Shown piece after piece: positions 22,093-32,370 of a DNA stretch of 64,000 nt (positions within the stretch are counted from its first letter, which is position 1; each line of letters begins with the position of its first letter). This DNA is from Neurospora tetraspora (taxonomy: Eukaryota > Ascomycota > Sordariomycetes > Sordariales > Sordariaceae), in the NCBI RefSeq assembly GCF_033439725.1, contig NW_026944385.1:1769001-1833000 (forward strand), read 5' to 3'. Position numbers and translations under genes: made by a program. Under the pieces are notes generated by a model. The model was not told the origin of the DNA. It was given only the letters and a program-made list of their open reading frames with translations, and did no database searches.

Positions 22093-23725
22093 TCACCAAC
22101 CTAGTCCAAGGCCTTTCCGAAGAAGACCTGTATTTTGCGATCTGGATTCGGTATCCTTCACTCTATCCCAAACCCGGAAATGTTGGAAGATCTCCCTTGT
22201 GGTCGAACAGTTGACAGTACCGGGACTGGCTCCAGCTGTCTCCTCCGCAGAATTTGATTGTGGGGTTACGTCTTGGAGAGTTATCGTTAATGAAGCTTCT
22301 TTCTTGGTGATTGGAATGCATAAGTTTATATGGGACAAGTCCGGCAGAACAGGTTCATGACTTACATAGACCAGAGTAGTCCTCCCTGAACTCTTTGACT
22401 ACCATTCTCCTGCTCCCGTCGTTCCAGTCCACATAACTGGGAGCCATCAACTGGTAGAACGACATGAACCCCCAGGTTTGTTGCCTGTCCACGGCATGAC
22501 CATGAAGCAGCTCAGCCCGCAGTCCACGCAGACCATCTCGAATGAGATCAAGTATGAACCCATCAGCCTGTTCGTCTGAAGATACAAAAGTACTCGCATC
22601 TCCCACCTTGTCTTCTTGATTAATAATTTCACAGGGTAATGGCCGTGTGAGCTCGTATCCAATGTATGACTCAGTGGGCTCTGGAGAGTTTCGGGGGTCG
22701 GTTCTGGTGCATCCCGGTTCCAAGGCTTCGGCAACAAACAGAACGTGGCAGAGGTCGGGTTCGCGAGGGTGCAGGACGGGATTCACAAACTGCACGTGCT
22801 CCACTTCAATCAGCTTCTCCGTGTCCGAGTTCTCTTGACTACCCGTATAACGGGGTCCTTGCTGGCAGTGGAAAGCGGCGCACATCTCGTTCTCAAGAAG
22901 CTGCGTGAACCTCGAAGAGACGTAGTCTGGGCAGTGAGCGTAAGCGGTTACTTTCCATATTTCCCCCCGATTGGTCAAGTCAATCCGTCTTTTCAGCGGC
23001 GCAACAAGAGGATTGATAGATATTTCCAGTTCCAACTCCTCTGTAGTGATGTAGAGGTCTGGTTGACTAGGAAATCGGTTTTCCACTTTCGTCATTGACA
23101 AGTCGACAAAGGACCTCGGATGCACACCGAGCAAACTCAAGTTGGGAAGAAAGACTTTTTGCAGATAAATGATCGATGGCCCGTTGGAGGAGAGCACGTA
23201 AGAGCTATCGATGGTTTTGAACGAGAATCCGTAGTCCTTTGGGTAGTCATAAGCGCCGATGTCCCGAGACCCGAGGTGGCAGAACAAAACATAGGGAAGG
23301 ATGGTGAGAAAGAGCATGGCAGCAGATCCATCCCATTTCCTACACATCATGGTTGTTTTCCCATCTTGGTCCATGATATGCGGGTCGAACAGCAAGTTGG
23401 TGAGGTAGAAGTCATCACTGACTATAGCCGCTATGACCAGTGCCGATAGAATCTTGATGGTCGACACATGTTCTGGTTCGAGAACGTCTCCAGGTCCATA
23501 GGGTATTCTTTTGGTCAGGTAAACTGGTTGCTTGAAGAGACTGGATAAAATAAGGGAGAGGCGAAGTCGATCGAGACCGCCCTCGTAAGCTGACTTGAAG
23601 CCATCGAGATAAATTGGATTGAACCTGGGATCAGGCTCTGAGTTGTCGTTGATTTGATTCCAGGAATGGAGGAGTTGCTTACGCCAGGAGGAGGCGCCCG
23701 TTGGAGCTTCCATCGCGATGTCCAT
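22093..23725 (-). CDS. Divergent RNA 3'-terminal phosphate cyclase-like (RTC/Rcl1 fold) protein
   Basis: The main exon (23725–22366) encodes a protein whose layout follows the RNA 3'-phosphate cyclase family. EGGLDRLRLSLILSSLFKQP corresponds to the GGGQ–R–SL–LS start. PGDVLEPEHVSTIKILSAL corresponds to the PGL–H segment. WDGSAAMLFLTILPYVLF corresponds to the GSxxLxLQxLLP segment, and YLQKVFLPNLSLLGV and RRIDLTNRGEI follow in order. The exon ends at a perfect GTAAGT. Splicing to the in-phase acceptor at 22236 adds 22235–22093 and gives 500 residues. In that tail NCSTTREIF occupies the place where active cyclases carry the catalytic His (HxxTN/LHTxT region), and I see no His there. Enzymes of the family make RNA 2',3'-cyclic phosphate; Rcl1 is an inactive relative in 18S rRNA processing. 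Family membership is inferred from motif order and is fairly divergent; the 3' splice site is less certain. Confidence 0.62.
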
Positions 23726-24482
23726 CAGAAATATGCTCTTTGTTGACTGTTGACTGTTGATGTTGCTGTTTTTTCCAGTATTGCTGCTTGCTGGGAATGC
23801 GGCGGACAGAATGCCGAGTGAGTTTTGTTTCGTCCGAGATGATCACACTGCCTTTTATCGACAAACGCGGTGTGCCGCGACTTGATGGCGTGTCACGAGT
23901 GCTATCAGGCACGATGCACGAGTTACTTCCTCGCTGGACGCATGGAATGGGACTGGATGCTTGTAGAGGTAGGTACTTACCTATGCTAGTGCCGTGAGTC
24001 CCGAGTAAAAGGGAGGTGACGAGGAAGATCAAAGTACCGCAGCAAAATTGGGCAATCACGTATTTGGAAAGACCTTGTTCGCTCTGTACCGGTTCACCAG
24101 AACACGCAAAATCCCCAAGAGCGTTTGACTTTCTAGCTTTCAAAAGCTCCCCTTGCCTCAATAGTAACTCCCGGTAAAGAATGCAGGAAGTACCTGTCCT
24201 CTTGCCGTCAGTAATACGATTGGCGTTGTGATCTGAAGTCGGATTGCCTTGAATCGAGGCCAAGCTGGTCTGGAGAGTATCACAACTAGATGGTTCCTTC
24301 GGTATGAGCATCTAATCAACATTGATTCAATGCCTTGCAAATTGTATGATCGATTAATGGTAGGATGGGTGTCGTTTCGGGGAGTTATAGGAAGGCGGGC
24401 ATAGTTTCCGTATGGAAGGGGGCATTGTTGGGAACTTGCGTGGTTCGGTATATCAAGACGGAACGAGGCTGGTTCTTCCACA
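23726..24482. other. Intergenic region upstream of the cyclase-like gene
   Basis: A minus-strand frame at 23679–24311 (210 codons, one hydrophobic segment) overlaps the cyclase-like start codon and probably is leader sequence. It has no recognisable domain, so it is left unannotated. Confidence 0.4.
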
Positions 24483-24571
24483 GCGGGTTTAGCTCAGTTG
24501 GGAGAGCGTCAGACTGAAGTCCACTTCACTCATAAATCTGAAGGTCGTGTGTTCGATCCACACAAACCGCA
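24483..24571 (+). tRNA. tRNA-Phe (GAA) with 16-nt intron
   Basis: The cloverleaf folds fully. Acceptor GCGGGTT pairs with AACCCGC-type 3' sequence (AAACCGC), the D arm is AGCTCAGTTGGGAGAGC, the anticodon stem is TCAGA/TCTGA, and the T arm is GTGTGTTCGATCCACAC. The anticodon is GAA at 24516–24518. A 16-nt intron (24520–24535) sits after position 37, the canonical place for nuclear tRNA introns. A T-run from 24574 is a good Pol III terminator. Confidence 0.97.
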
Positions 24572-24572
24572 T

Positions 24573-24578
24573 CTTTTT
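24573..24578 (+). terminator. Pol III terminator of tRNA-Phe
   Basis: Five T residues in a row (24574–24578) directly after the tRNA 3' end, followed by a second T-run about ten bases on. Confidence 0.75.
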
Positions 24579-25146
24579 GTTCTTTTTAGCGACTGGATTA
24601 TATCCATTCAGTATCGGTTCGTGATCCGATGATGCGCATCAATGTTTTTGTTGTTTCTTTTTGGCCCAAGATAAAGGTAGGCCAGGTGTATAGCGTCTTA
24701 TGGCCATAACGCGCATCTTGTTCACCTGCTTCTGTTGCTTAGATAAGAATTATCCCGATGCACCATGCTGCTACAACACCGTGAGAGCTCCTTGAAGGGC
24801 ATCATCAACTTGCCTTTTGAAAGTGAAAAAAAGGAGTCGTCATCGAGCTGATCGAGTTATTCGGTGCTAGCAAACAGCCCCGGTGCAGCCAATCGCCGCA
24901 TCCGGAAGCGGGTGGAGTCACCGTTCCCGCAACATTCCGGGCCCGCCGCTTCCCGCGCCCGCCCCGCCGAAGTCCACGTCGCCGAACCCGCTTTCCTGCT
25001 GCGGGGTACCCGTTATACACACCGTCAGTCTCACTTATACCTTATCGCTTCCCGCTTCTCAAGCGACCTTCCACCTGCCCTTCACTCACCCTTTCCCTCC
25101 ACCATCTCATAATCACGTACCGCCACTCACAACGACACCAGCAAGA
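24579..25146. other. Upstream region of the acetolactate decarboxylase gene
   Basis: Contains a CCAAT box (24889–24893) about 255 bp before the ATG and a pyrimidine-rich leader. The coding frame stays open upstream of the ATG at 25147 but that part is Pro/Ser-rich and unlike the family, so it is read as 5' UTR. Confidence 0.55.
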
Positions 25147-25863
25147 ATGGCTCAGAACGAAGTCTTCCAGTACTCCCTCATGTCCGCCCTGATGCACGGC
25201 GTCGCCACAAACGGCACCCCCATTTCGCGCGTCCTGGACCACGGCAACCACGGTCTCGGCACCTTCAAGTCCATGAACGGCGAGATGATCGTCCTCGACG
25301 GCGTCTGCTACCAAATGAAGTCCGACGGCACCGTCGAGCACATCCACACGCCCTCGGAGGTGATTACGCCCTTTGCGACCGTGACCCGGTTCAACCCGGA
25401 CGTGTCGACGCGGGCCACCATCTCGAGCAAGAAGGACCTGTCAGCGTTGCTGTCCAAGCTATTTCCCCAGGGCAAGAACCACTTCCACGCCATCCGCATG
25501 GACGGGACGTTCAAGAAGATCGAGGTGCGGACGGCCGGCGGTCAGTGCTTTCCTAGGGAACGCCTGGTGGCGGTTGCGGAAAGGCAGACGACAAACACGT
25601 TTGAGGCGGTCAAGGGCACGATCATCGGGTTCAGGTGTCCGGCGTACGTGATGGGGATTAATGTGGCGGGCGATCATTTGCACTTTATCGATGAGGAGAG
25701 GCAGAAGGGCGGACACATTTTGGAGTTTGAGACCGAGGGCGATGTGGAGGTTGGGGTTTCGTTGATGTCCAAGTTTCATTTGGAGGTGCCGACGGAGGAT
25801 GAGGAGTTCAATGAGGCGTCACTGGTGTATGATGAAGATGGTATCGAGAAGGTGGAGGGTTAG
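25147..25863 (+). CDS. Alpha-acetolactate decarboxylase (BudA/AldC family)
   Basis: A single exon of 238 residues covers the whole acetolactate decarboxylase domain. The zinc ligands are His177, His179 and His190 in GDHLHFIDEERQKGGH, with the same spacing as His194/196/207 of the Bacillus enzyme. NGEMIVLDG supplies the conserved Glu and EVRTAGGQ the active-site Arg (Arg128). The enzyme turns (S)-2-acetolactate into (R)-acetoin, draining pyruvate-derived acetolactate away from valine/leucine synthesis. No targeting peptide is evident, so it is probably cytosolic, whereas fungal acetolactate synthase is mitochondrial. The family is best known from bacteria and lacks introns here, which suggests ancient transfer, although fungal homologues exist. 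The ATG at 25147 is chosen because the domain begins directly after it (FQYSLMSALMHGV). Confidence 0.93.
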   Translation: MAQNEVFQYSLMSALMHGVATNGTPISRVLDHGNHGLGTFKSMNGEMIVLDGVCYQMKSDGTVEHIHTPSEVITPFATVTRFNPDVSTRATISSKKDLSALLSKLFPQGKNHFHAIRMDGTFKKIEVRTAGGQCFPRERLVAVAERQTTNTFEAVKGTIIGFRCPAYVMGINVAGDHLHFIDEERQKGGHILEFETEGDVEVGVSLMSKFHLEVPTEDEEFNEASLVYDEDGIEKVEG

Positions 25864-26040
25864 AGAGGCTGGAACAAACAAGGACGGTGAGGAGGAATGG
25901 ATGCATCATGATGTCACGAAAGAATATGAAGATAATGATAATTCACAACGAAGAAAGGGAAAATGGCCCGGAAAAAAAAACGATGACTTTCATCAAATAG
26001 TTAGCGCAAAAGTGAAAAAGAGGAAAAAGATAACTTGGGA
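25864..26040. other. 3' flank of acetolactate decarboxylase
   Basis: A-rich sequence including an A-run around 25972–25980; no gene seen between this stop codon and the tRNA-Asn. Confidence 0.4.
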
Positions 26041-26116
26041 ACTCCCTCGGTAAGGATCGAACTTACAGCCTCCAGATTAACAGTCTGACGCGCTAGCCAA
26101 TTGCGCCACGAGGGAG
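26041..26116 (-). tRNA. tRNA-Asn (GTT)
   Basis: Read on the minus strand, acceptor CTCCCTC pairs with GAGGGAG. The D arm is GGCGCAATTGGCTAGCGC, the anticodon stem GTCAGA/TCTGGA encloses CTGTTAA (anticodon GTT), and the T arm contains GTAAGTTCGATCCTTAC. There is no intron. The exact discriminator base (T by this alignment) is the only doubtful position. Confidence 0.94.
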
Positions 26117-26981
26117 AACAGATGATTGGTTGTTGAAAAGGCGGGGCGAAACTGGCCCTCATGTAGTCGTATTACAGAACAATGCCAAGAGGTGAAGACA
26201 GAGGAAGTCATGGACTTCAAAGCTGTGCCAAAGATGCGACAACGATTGTGGTACGTAGCAACTCAAGACTTAAGACATAGTTACTTGAGAGAATATTTGG
26301 CTAACGCTATACATGTCCGGGATGTGAAGACCTTATTCTCTAGGTAGGAAAAGGCTGTTGTTAGAGAGGTCTCACTGGAGTGAAACAAGAGTGTTTCTTC
26401 CCTCCGAAGGGGTAAGAAATACCTAGACCCTTTGTCCGTGTTTTCTTAAATCTCGGTCCAAAGTTGAACGGTAAAGGACAACTCGTACGATGGATCAAAG
26501 AGAAGTCTCTGGGCATTTCTCGGGTAACTCTTCGTGAGACCATGCGAGGGTAAGAAACTCAGCAAGGCCCGACGCCGAGATCCCCGCAACTCCAAGATCA
26601 CAAGCACTGACTCCGCTTCTCGGTCCGCGTACCGAGCAATGCCATTGCCGGGCTTCAATTTCCGAACTAAAGCCATCGGAACTTCACCCCTGATGCATTG
26701 GCGGGAAAAGTTACGGCGTCAGGACGTCAACGGTAACCCTGCCCTTGGAGATGGCCCTGCGATGTAACATGCACCCCCGAATCTCGGCCACTCGAACATG
26801 GGTACAACCACAGCATGAAGCTGTAAGTCATGCACACGATGCTACTGTAGATCAAGGTACTACCTACCTCATCGATCCCGGCGCCGATTTGCAAGATATA
26901 AAGCTGGATCGCAACATACCTCTGACTCTTTACTCACAAGGCGAGCTCCTCAAAGTCTATTGCAACGAAGGACGCCTCAAA
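26117..26981. other. Upstream region of the GH30 gene
   Basis: No gene is evident; frames of 60–77 codons overlap on both strands. Transcription of the GH30 gene probably starts near its TATA box at 26895. Confidence 0.45.
26895..26903 (+). promoter_or_regulatory. TATA box of the GH30 gene
   Basis: GATATAAAG lies about 80 bp before the GH30 ATG, a normal distance for a filamentous fungal core promoter. Confidence 0.5.
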
Positions 26982-28448
26982 ATGGCTCGCTCTCTGCACG
27001 CAGTCAGCCATTTCTTGGTGACAGCACTAGCCATCATCCCATTCGCCTTCGCAGACCTCACCACCACCATCGACCCTTCTTCCAACTGGGGAACCTGGGA
27101 AGGATGGGGTACGTCCCTAGCCTGGTGGGCAGCAGCCTTCGGCACGCGTGACGACCTCGCCGACATCTTCTTCACGACCCAAACCACGACCCTCAACGGA
27201 GTCTCCCTGCCCGGGCTCGGCTTCAACATCGCGCGCTACAACGCCGGCGCGAGCAGCTGGAACAGCATCAACGGCACCAGCATGGTGGTCTCGCCCAAGA
27301 TGATTCCCTCGCGCCAGATCGAAGGTTTCTGGATCGACTGGGCCTCCACCAGCCCCTCTTCAGCCAGCTGAAACTGGTCCGCCGACTCTGCCCAGCGCGC
27401 CATGCTCTCCAAAGCGCGCTCGCGCGGCACCAACATCCTCGAGCTCTTCTCCAACTCGCCCATGTGGTGGATGTGCAAGAACCACAACCCGTCCGGCTCC
27501 GACGGCGGCAGCTCCGACAACCTGCAGTCGTGGAACTACCAGAGCCACGCCGTCTACATGGCCACCGTAGCCAAGTACTTCACCGACCACTGGTCCACCA
27601 CGTTTTCTTCCGTTGACCCCTTCAACGAGCCCAGTGCGACCTGGTGGAACGGCAAGACCGGCACCCAGGAAGGGTGTCACTTTGACATGTCCACCCAGGC
27701 CACCGTCCTCAACCACCTGCGCACCGAGCTCGACTCGCGCGGGTTGTCGTCGACCGTCATCTCCGCTTCGGACGAGAGCTACTACGACGACGCCGCAAAG
27801 ACCCTCCAAAACCTCGGCTCGACCGCGCTCGCCAAGATCGCCCGCGTCAACGTCCACGGCTACCAGTACGGCTCCGGGCGGCGCGACTCCGTCCGCAGCC
27901 TGGCGACGCAGTACAGCAAGAAGCTCTGGCAGAGCGAGTACGGCGAGGGCGACGCGACCGGCCACGACCTAGCCAGCAACTTGCTCCTGGACCTGCGCTG
28001 GCTGCGGCCGACGGCGTGGGTGTACTGGCAGGTGCTCGACGGCGGCGGATGGGGCTTGGTCGACGCCGACAACGATAAGAAGACGGTCGGCCAGCCGACG
28101 CAGAAGTACTTTGTGCTGGCGCAGTTTACTAGGCATGTGAAGCCGGGGATGCGCATCCTGGATGCCGGGAGCGATTACGCGACGGCGGCGTATGATGCGG
28201 CGACCAAGAAGTTGGTCATTGTCGCGGTCAATTGGGGGAGTGCCCAGTATCTCAATTTTGATATGTCCAAGTTCAAGACGCCGGGAGTGAATGGCGCGGT
28301 GGTGAAGAGGTGGGCGACGCAGATTGGCGCGTCGACGGGGAAGAGGTATGTTGCTTCTACCGACACGACTATTAGCGGCACAAGGTTTTGGTCGTATTTT
28401 GAGAAGGAGATGGTGCAGACTGTTGAGGTTGAGGGTGTTGTTTTGTAG
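26982..28448 (+). pseudogene. Secreted GH30 glycosidase (likely endo-beta-1,6-galactanase) with one in-frame stop
   Basis: From the ATG at 26982 the frame begins with a signal peptide (MARSLHAVSHFLVTALAIIPFAFA) and continues in one phase to the TAG at 28446. The only interruption is TGA at 27369–27371 (codon 130). Protein sequence on both sides is conserved GH30: TWEGWGTSLAWWAAAFG, LPGLGFNIARYNAG, then ELFSNSPMWWMCKNHNPSG. The acid/base Glu216 lies in DPFNEPSATWW, the nucleophile Glu319 in LWQSEYGEGD, and WVYWQVLDGGGWGL follows. The family pattern expects Trp at the stop (…SWNWS…), so TGG to TGA is the likely change. Similarity suggests subfamily 5, fungal endo-beta-1,6-galactanases acting on arabinogalactan side chains. 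No plausible intron removes the stop without deleting the conserved FWIDW segment. As it stands the gene would give a 129-residue fragment. A sequencing error is possible. Confidence 0.82.
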
Positions 28449-28693
28449 TGTGGTTGTTTGGTGCAGAATGTCGCAGCACGTACATGATACGGAAAATTTC
28501 TTTGGGTACACAGAGGAACATGGTCAGAACTCCCAAGCGACAGAACACAATATTGCCCAAGTCCCGAAGCAAGTAGATAAAGAACATTCACAACGGCATG
28601 AGTGATAATGTTGCAAAAAGATGACGAGCACAAATCCAAATGGGACTATGTTCTATCAAGAAAAAAAGGACAGAAATGCAAAAGGAAATATCT

Positions 28694-28799
28694 TGACAAG
28701 AGTGGGATTCGAACCCACGCCCTTTCGGACCACGGAACTCTTGGAGAAGATTAAGGGTTTACCTTAACGTGGCGCCTTAGACCGCTCGGCCATCTTGCC
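28694..28799 (-). tRNA. tRNA-Leu (AAG) with 26-nt intron
   Basis: On the minus strand the acceptor GGCAAGA pairs with TCTTGTC. The D arm is GCCGAGCGGTCTAAGGC, and the anticodon stem CCACG/CGTGG encloses TTAAGG…C, so the anticodon is AAG. A 26-nt intron (28761–28736) follows position 37. The long variable arm (TCCGAAAGGGC) marks a class II tRNA, and the T arm is GTGGGTTCGAATCCCAC. All features agree with nuclear tRNA-Leu. Confidence 0.95.
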
Positions 28800-29182
28800 T
28801 TGGTGTCGCTGAACGTCCGATTTTGATCATTATATGATTGACCTCACAAACTTGCATGGTTCACGATGTGTCACAAGAACTTCGCGCACAAACACTCAAA
28901 GCTTTCTATATATATGCCTGGAGGTTTTGTAAAAGCTTGATGATCACTATAAAGAGCGTGTTAGAAAGCTTTAAATATTAGCTGGTTTTCTTCTCTTACA
29001 GGTGGATGTTAAGCTCCCCAACGGTAGTGTCCAAGGGGTGCGTGCAGGCTGGTTCGAAGTGGACTGATAAGCACCTGTGTATTAGGTTGATGTGTTTCAG
29101 ACGCGCTTTTGTCTATTGATGATACTAGTCTAACGCTCAAAGACGGAAGGAACGCAAAGAATCTTTGACGTTTCTAATAACA
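28800..29182. other. Intergenic region between tRNA-Leu and the acyl-CoA ligase
   Basis: No open frame of note. The stretch contains TATATATA-type sequence near 28909–28915 and AT-rich patches. Nothing else is seen. Confidence 0.45.
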
Positions 29183-31178
29183 TCAACCCTCCATAGCATA
29201 GCCGCTGGTGTCTTTCGTCTTCAAATACGCCACAGCAATTTTCTGCAACTGATATCTCTGCACCTTGCCCGTGATGGTAAGCGGCCATGTCTTCATCCCC
29301 AGCTCTTCCAGTGTGAAAACCTCCCCGAGCGAGAATCCTGACCCAACCATCTGAAGAAACATCTCGTTGATGTCTGTCGCCGTCACATTCTCGGGTAAAC
29401 GGTCAAGAATGACATAGGGCATCTCGCCGTGCATAGGCGACGGGATACCGATCACGCAGACCTGTTCAAATTTGTGTGGGATTAGTAACAGTCCGCAAGC
29501 GATTCCGTCCACTCGAAGAGTGTTTGAAGCTAAAAGAGGGCAGTGAACTTACCTCGACCGACAAATATTTGGCCAAGAACTCCTCAATAGCCGTAGGATT
29601 GAAGAACCCGACAGAGCTCTTCACCATATCCTTCACCCTGCCCACAACAAACACCATTCCGCTCTCATCAATCACCGCCAAGTCGCCTGTGCGGAACCAC
29701 TTCGTGCCCTCCCTATCGCGGTAAAACATCTGCGGCGCAAACCCATCGAGATACCCATCGATAAACGCCTCGCTCGAGATGTGCAGTTCACCTTGCTTAC
29801 CCCGTGGCACCACCTCCCACTCCTTTTCTGTCTGCTCGGTCTGCGGCGGCATCGTCCCCGACTGGACCTTCTCAACATCAACAACCTTGATCCTCGTCCC
29901 CGGTGTCGCCGTTCCCGCAGGCATCACATTCCCCAGCGGCTTCGGCATCCCCTCCTTCAGGGCAGTAGGAGGGTAATCCAGCGCGCCCACGCCCTCAGTC
30001 ATACCGAATCCAGCCACAAATAGTACCTCCGCACCAACACCTAGCATCTCCCGCAACCGTTCCAGATACCCAACCGTGATGATCTCGCCACTAACGAACA
30101 CACCCTTAACCGACCGGATTTTTTGCGGAGCAAAGTCCCTGTGTTTAGCCAGCAGCACCAACTGGCTGCGCATCAGCTGCAGATATGTGACACCGCACCG
30201 CTCGATGGCTTCCAGGTTCGCAGACACGGAAAATACACGGGAAGGGATGACCACGGTGCCGCCGATGTGCCATTGGATTAGGGGGGCGGTCATGGAGAGA
30301 ACCATCATGTTGGTGGCGAAGATTAGGCCTACGCTTTTGGGCCGCGAAGTCTCAGAGGAGCGGGGAGAATGGAAGGCGGTGCGCGAAGCGACGGCCGCGC
30401 ACACGTTTCTAGTCGTTCGCGGCACGCCTTTAGGCAGTGAGGCCGAGGTGCCGCTGGTGAAGAAGATGTTGGAGATGCGATCGGGCCGATCGCGGACCTG
30501 TTGAGTCGAGATGCTGCTCTCTTGTTCGGTGAAAGGCGGCTGGGGGGAGGCGATGTCAGAGGCGAAGGAGATCCAGTTACCACCGGATGCGCGGCGTGCG
30601 GTGCTGAGAGGGGAGAGGCAGATGCCCAAGAAGAAGCTGCCGCCGCCAGAGTCAGACACCTGCCGAAGTTTATCAACAATCTCGGCGGACTCCTCGTCTT
30701 CAACGACCACGACTGCGGGCCTCAGACGACGGAAGTAATACTCCTTCAGCGTCTGGTCGTCTGGCAAGCTGGAGTGAAGTAACTGGATCGTCCGACTGAC
30801 GAGGGTATGACACTTTAGTGCCGCAGCCCACATGATGAGCGACCATTCAGCGCCGTGGGGAATGAAAGTGAGAATGGTCGAATCGGCCGGCACGTTGTAT
30901 CTTTCAAGAATGGCTCCAAGACGAGCGGTTCCTCGCTGCATCTGGTCGTACGACCAGATCAGCATGGAGTCTTGGTGCTTGGGGTCGACCGTGGATTTGG
31001 CGGGGCATGATGGCTTGCCGACGAGGGCTTCAAGGTGGCTGGCGGGCTGCCAAAGGGATACGACGGCAGCCCTCTCGGGATCAAAGTCGATGCCGTGCTG
31101 GATAATGGACCATACGGAGTCACCGCAGGGGGGCGGCGGACCGCCGTCGAGCTCGGAAAAAGTCAGAGTTTGGGTCAT
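29183..31178 (-). CDS. AMP-dependent acyl-CoA synthetase/ligase family protein
   Basis: Exon 1 (31178–29553) and exon 2 (29461–29183) give 634 residues. All adenylate-forming core motifs are present in order. The phosphate-binding loop is FFTSGTSASLPKGVPRTT, A5 reads GFGMTEG, A7 reads KWFRTGDLAVID, and the hinge is VGRVKDMVKSS. The C-terminal lysine motif ITGKVQRYQLQK lies in exon 2. The enzyme should activate a carboxylic acid with ATP and transfer it to CoA. There is no carrier or thioesterase domain, so it is not an NRPS. Substrate is unknown; fatty or aromatic acids are both possible. No peroxisomal targeting tripeptide is visible (C-terminus AMEG). Intron splicing is needed to reach the C-terminal domain, since the exon 1 frame otherwise reads into intron. 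Confidence 0.9.
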
Positions 31179-32370
31179 TGTCGTTATTGCTGTTGTGGGA
31201 GAGTGGAGGAGTCGAGATGCATGGGACAGAAACCGATGCTCGAAGGATGCGGAGAGGTCCGTTTAAGTAGCTACAGGGTCAGATCGACGCCGAGTGTAGA
31301 TTTGGCGAATGATCGCCGGATCACCTAGCTGAATCGCGAGCTGAATCGTTAGTGCGAGGGTAAGCCGAGGCTATGTTGGTAAAGGTGAGGGTTGCTCACG
31401 ATCCAGCAGCGTCCCACAGGATGTTTCCCGGAGGACGGTTAGAACGTCGGCTGTGAGATATGCTTGGTGCCCTCGTCGCTTTGCGCCTCGGTGCGCTGTG
31501 TATGTAATAGGATCTCAAAGTTCTGGTATGATGTGGTTGGTCTGAGAAGAGGTTCGTTAGGCGCAGTGAGGGTGGCAAGAGGAGAGGGCGTCCGCACTGA
31601 GGAGCCAATTGTGGATCAGATAACCAAAGATCGGCGCGGCTGAGTACCTTAGTTGTCGGAGCTGACCCAAGAAGTGGGCTACACGTACACATGGAGCTCT
31701 GTTACGGCCGTCGAGAACTGGGAGAAAGGCTTTCCATAGCTAGCACCGCGACAACAGAAAAAGAACCTGTCTCCGACACAGTTGCTATCTCTATCAGGAT
31801 ATGCTCAGCTCATTCATGAAACCATTCGTGAATCTCTCCGCCACTTCCATGCCCGCTGCCCTCACTAGCCTCACTGCCATCATAGGTTGTCATCATTGCC
31901 ATCAATCCACCGCAATAAGCAACCACCCCTCGTCTAATCATGACCAGGACCAAGTACATCCAGCCAATGCTGCCTCTGATATCTCTTCAACAATGTTTGC
32001 CTCCTCAAGAGCAATCACGCGAACAGCCCAGCATCTCTGTCAATGACCTTCAAGGTGTACAATCGAGACCCTCGTACCTGACCCGTTACGAAGCTGCACC
32101 ATACAAGCACCAAACTCGTGAAACTCGAAACCGGCAGACGTGAGAGTACGTCACCAATCAAGATAGACAATGAAGCAATGGCGGCAAAGTAGATACATGG
32201 AAAACGGTCTGCTGCAACTCAGCAGTCCTTTGATGATCGATTTGCTTGACTACCTCTTATGAGAGGCACAATGGAAAGAAAACATGACTGGGTATCTCTT
32301 GCAAACGTGACGCTAGACAGCCGAGGAAAAGCAAGGTGAAAACAACACTGCAACCCGCCAACCCAACTAC
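31179..32370. other. Intergenic region, 1.2 kb, no gene seen
   Basis: Upstream region of the acyl-CoA ligase and 3' flank of the coiled-coil gene. Frames at 31396–32143 are short, lack domains and overlap on both strands. Confidence 0.45.

Noticed and set aside
21599-22360. 253-codon plus-strand frame
   Set aside because: Low-quality composition and antisense overlap with the inferred last exon of the cyclase-like gene.
23679-24311. 210-codon minus-strand frame with one hydrophobic segment
   Set aside because: It overlaps the start of the cyclase-like gene on the same strand in another phase and resembles no family; more likely leader sequence.
24883-25146. Upstream extension of the acetolactate decarboxylase frame
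   Set aside because: Pro/Ser-rich and unlike the family; the conserved domain begins just after the ATG at 25147, so the extension is treated as 5' UTR.
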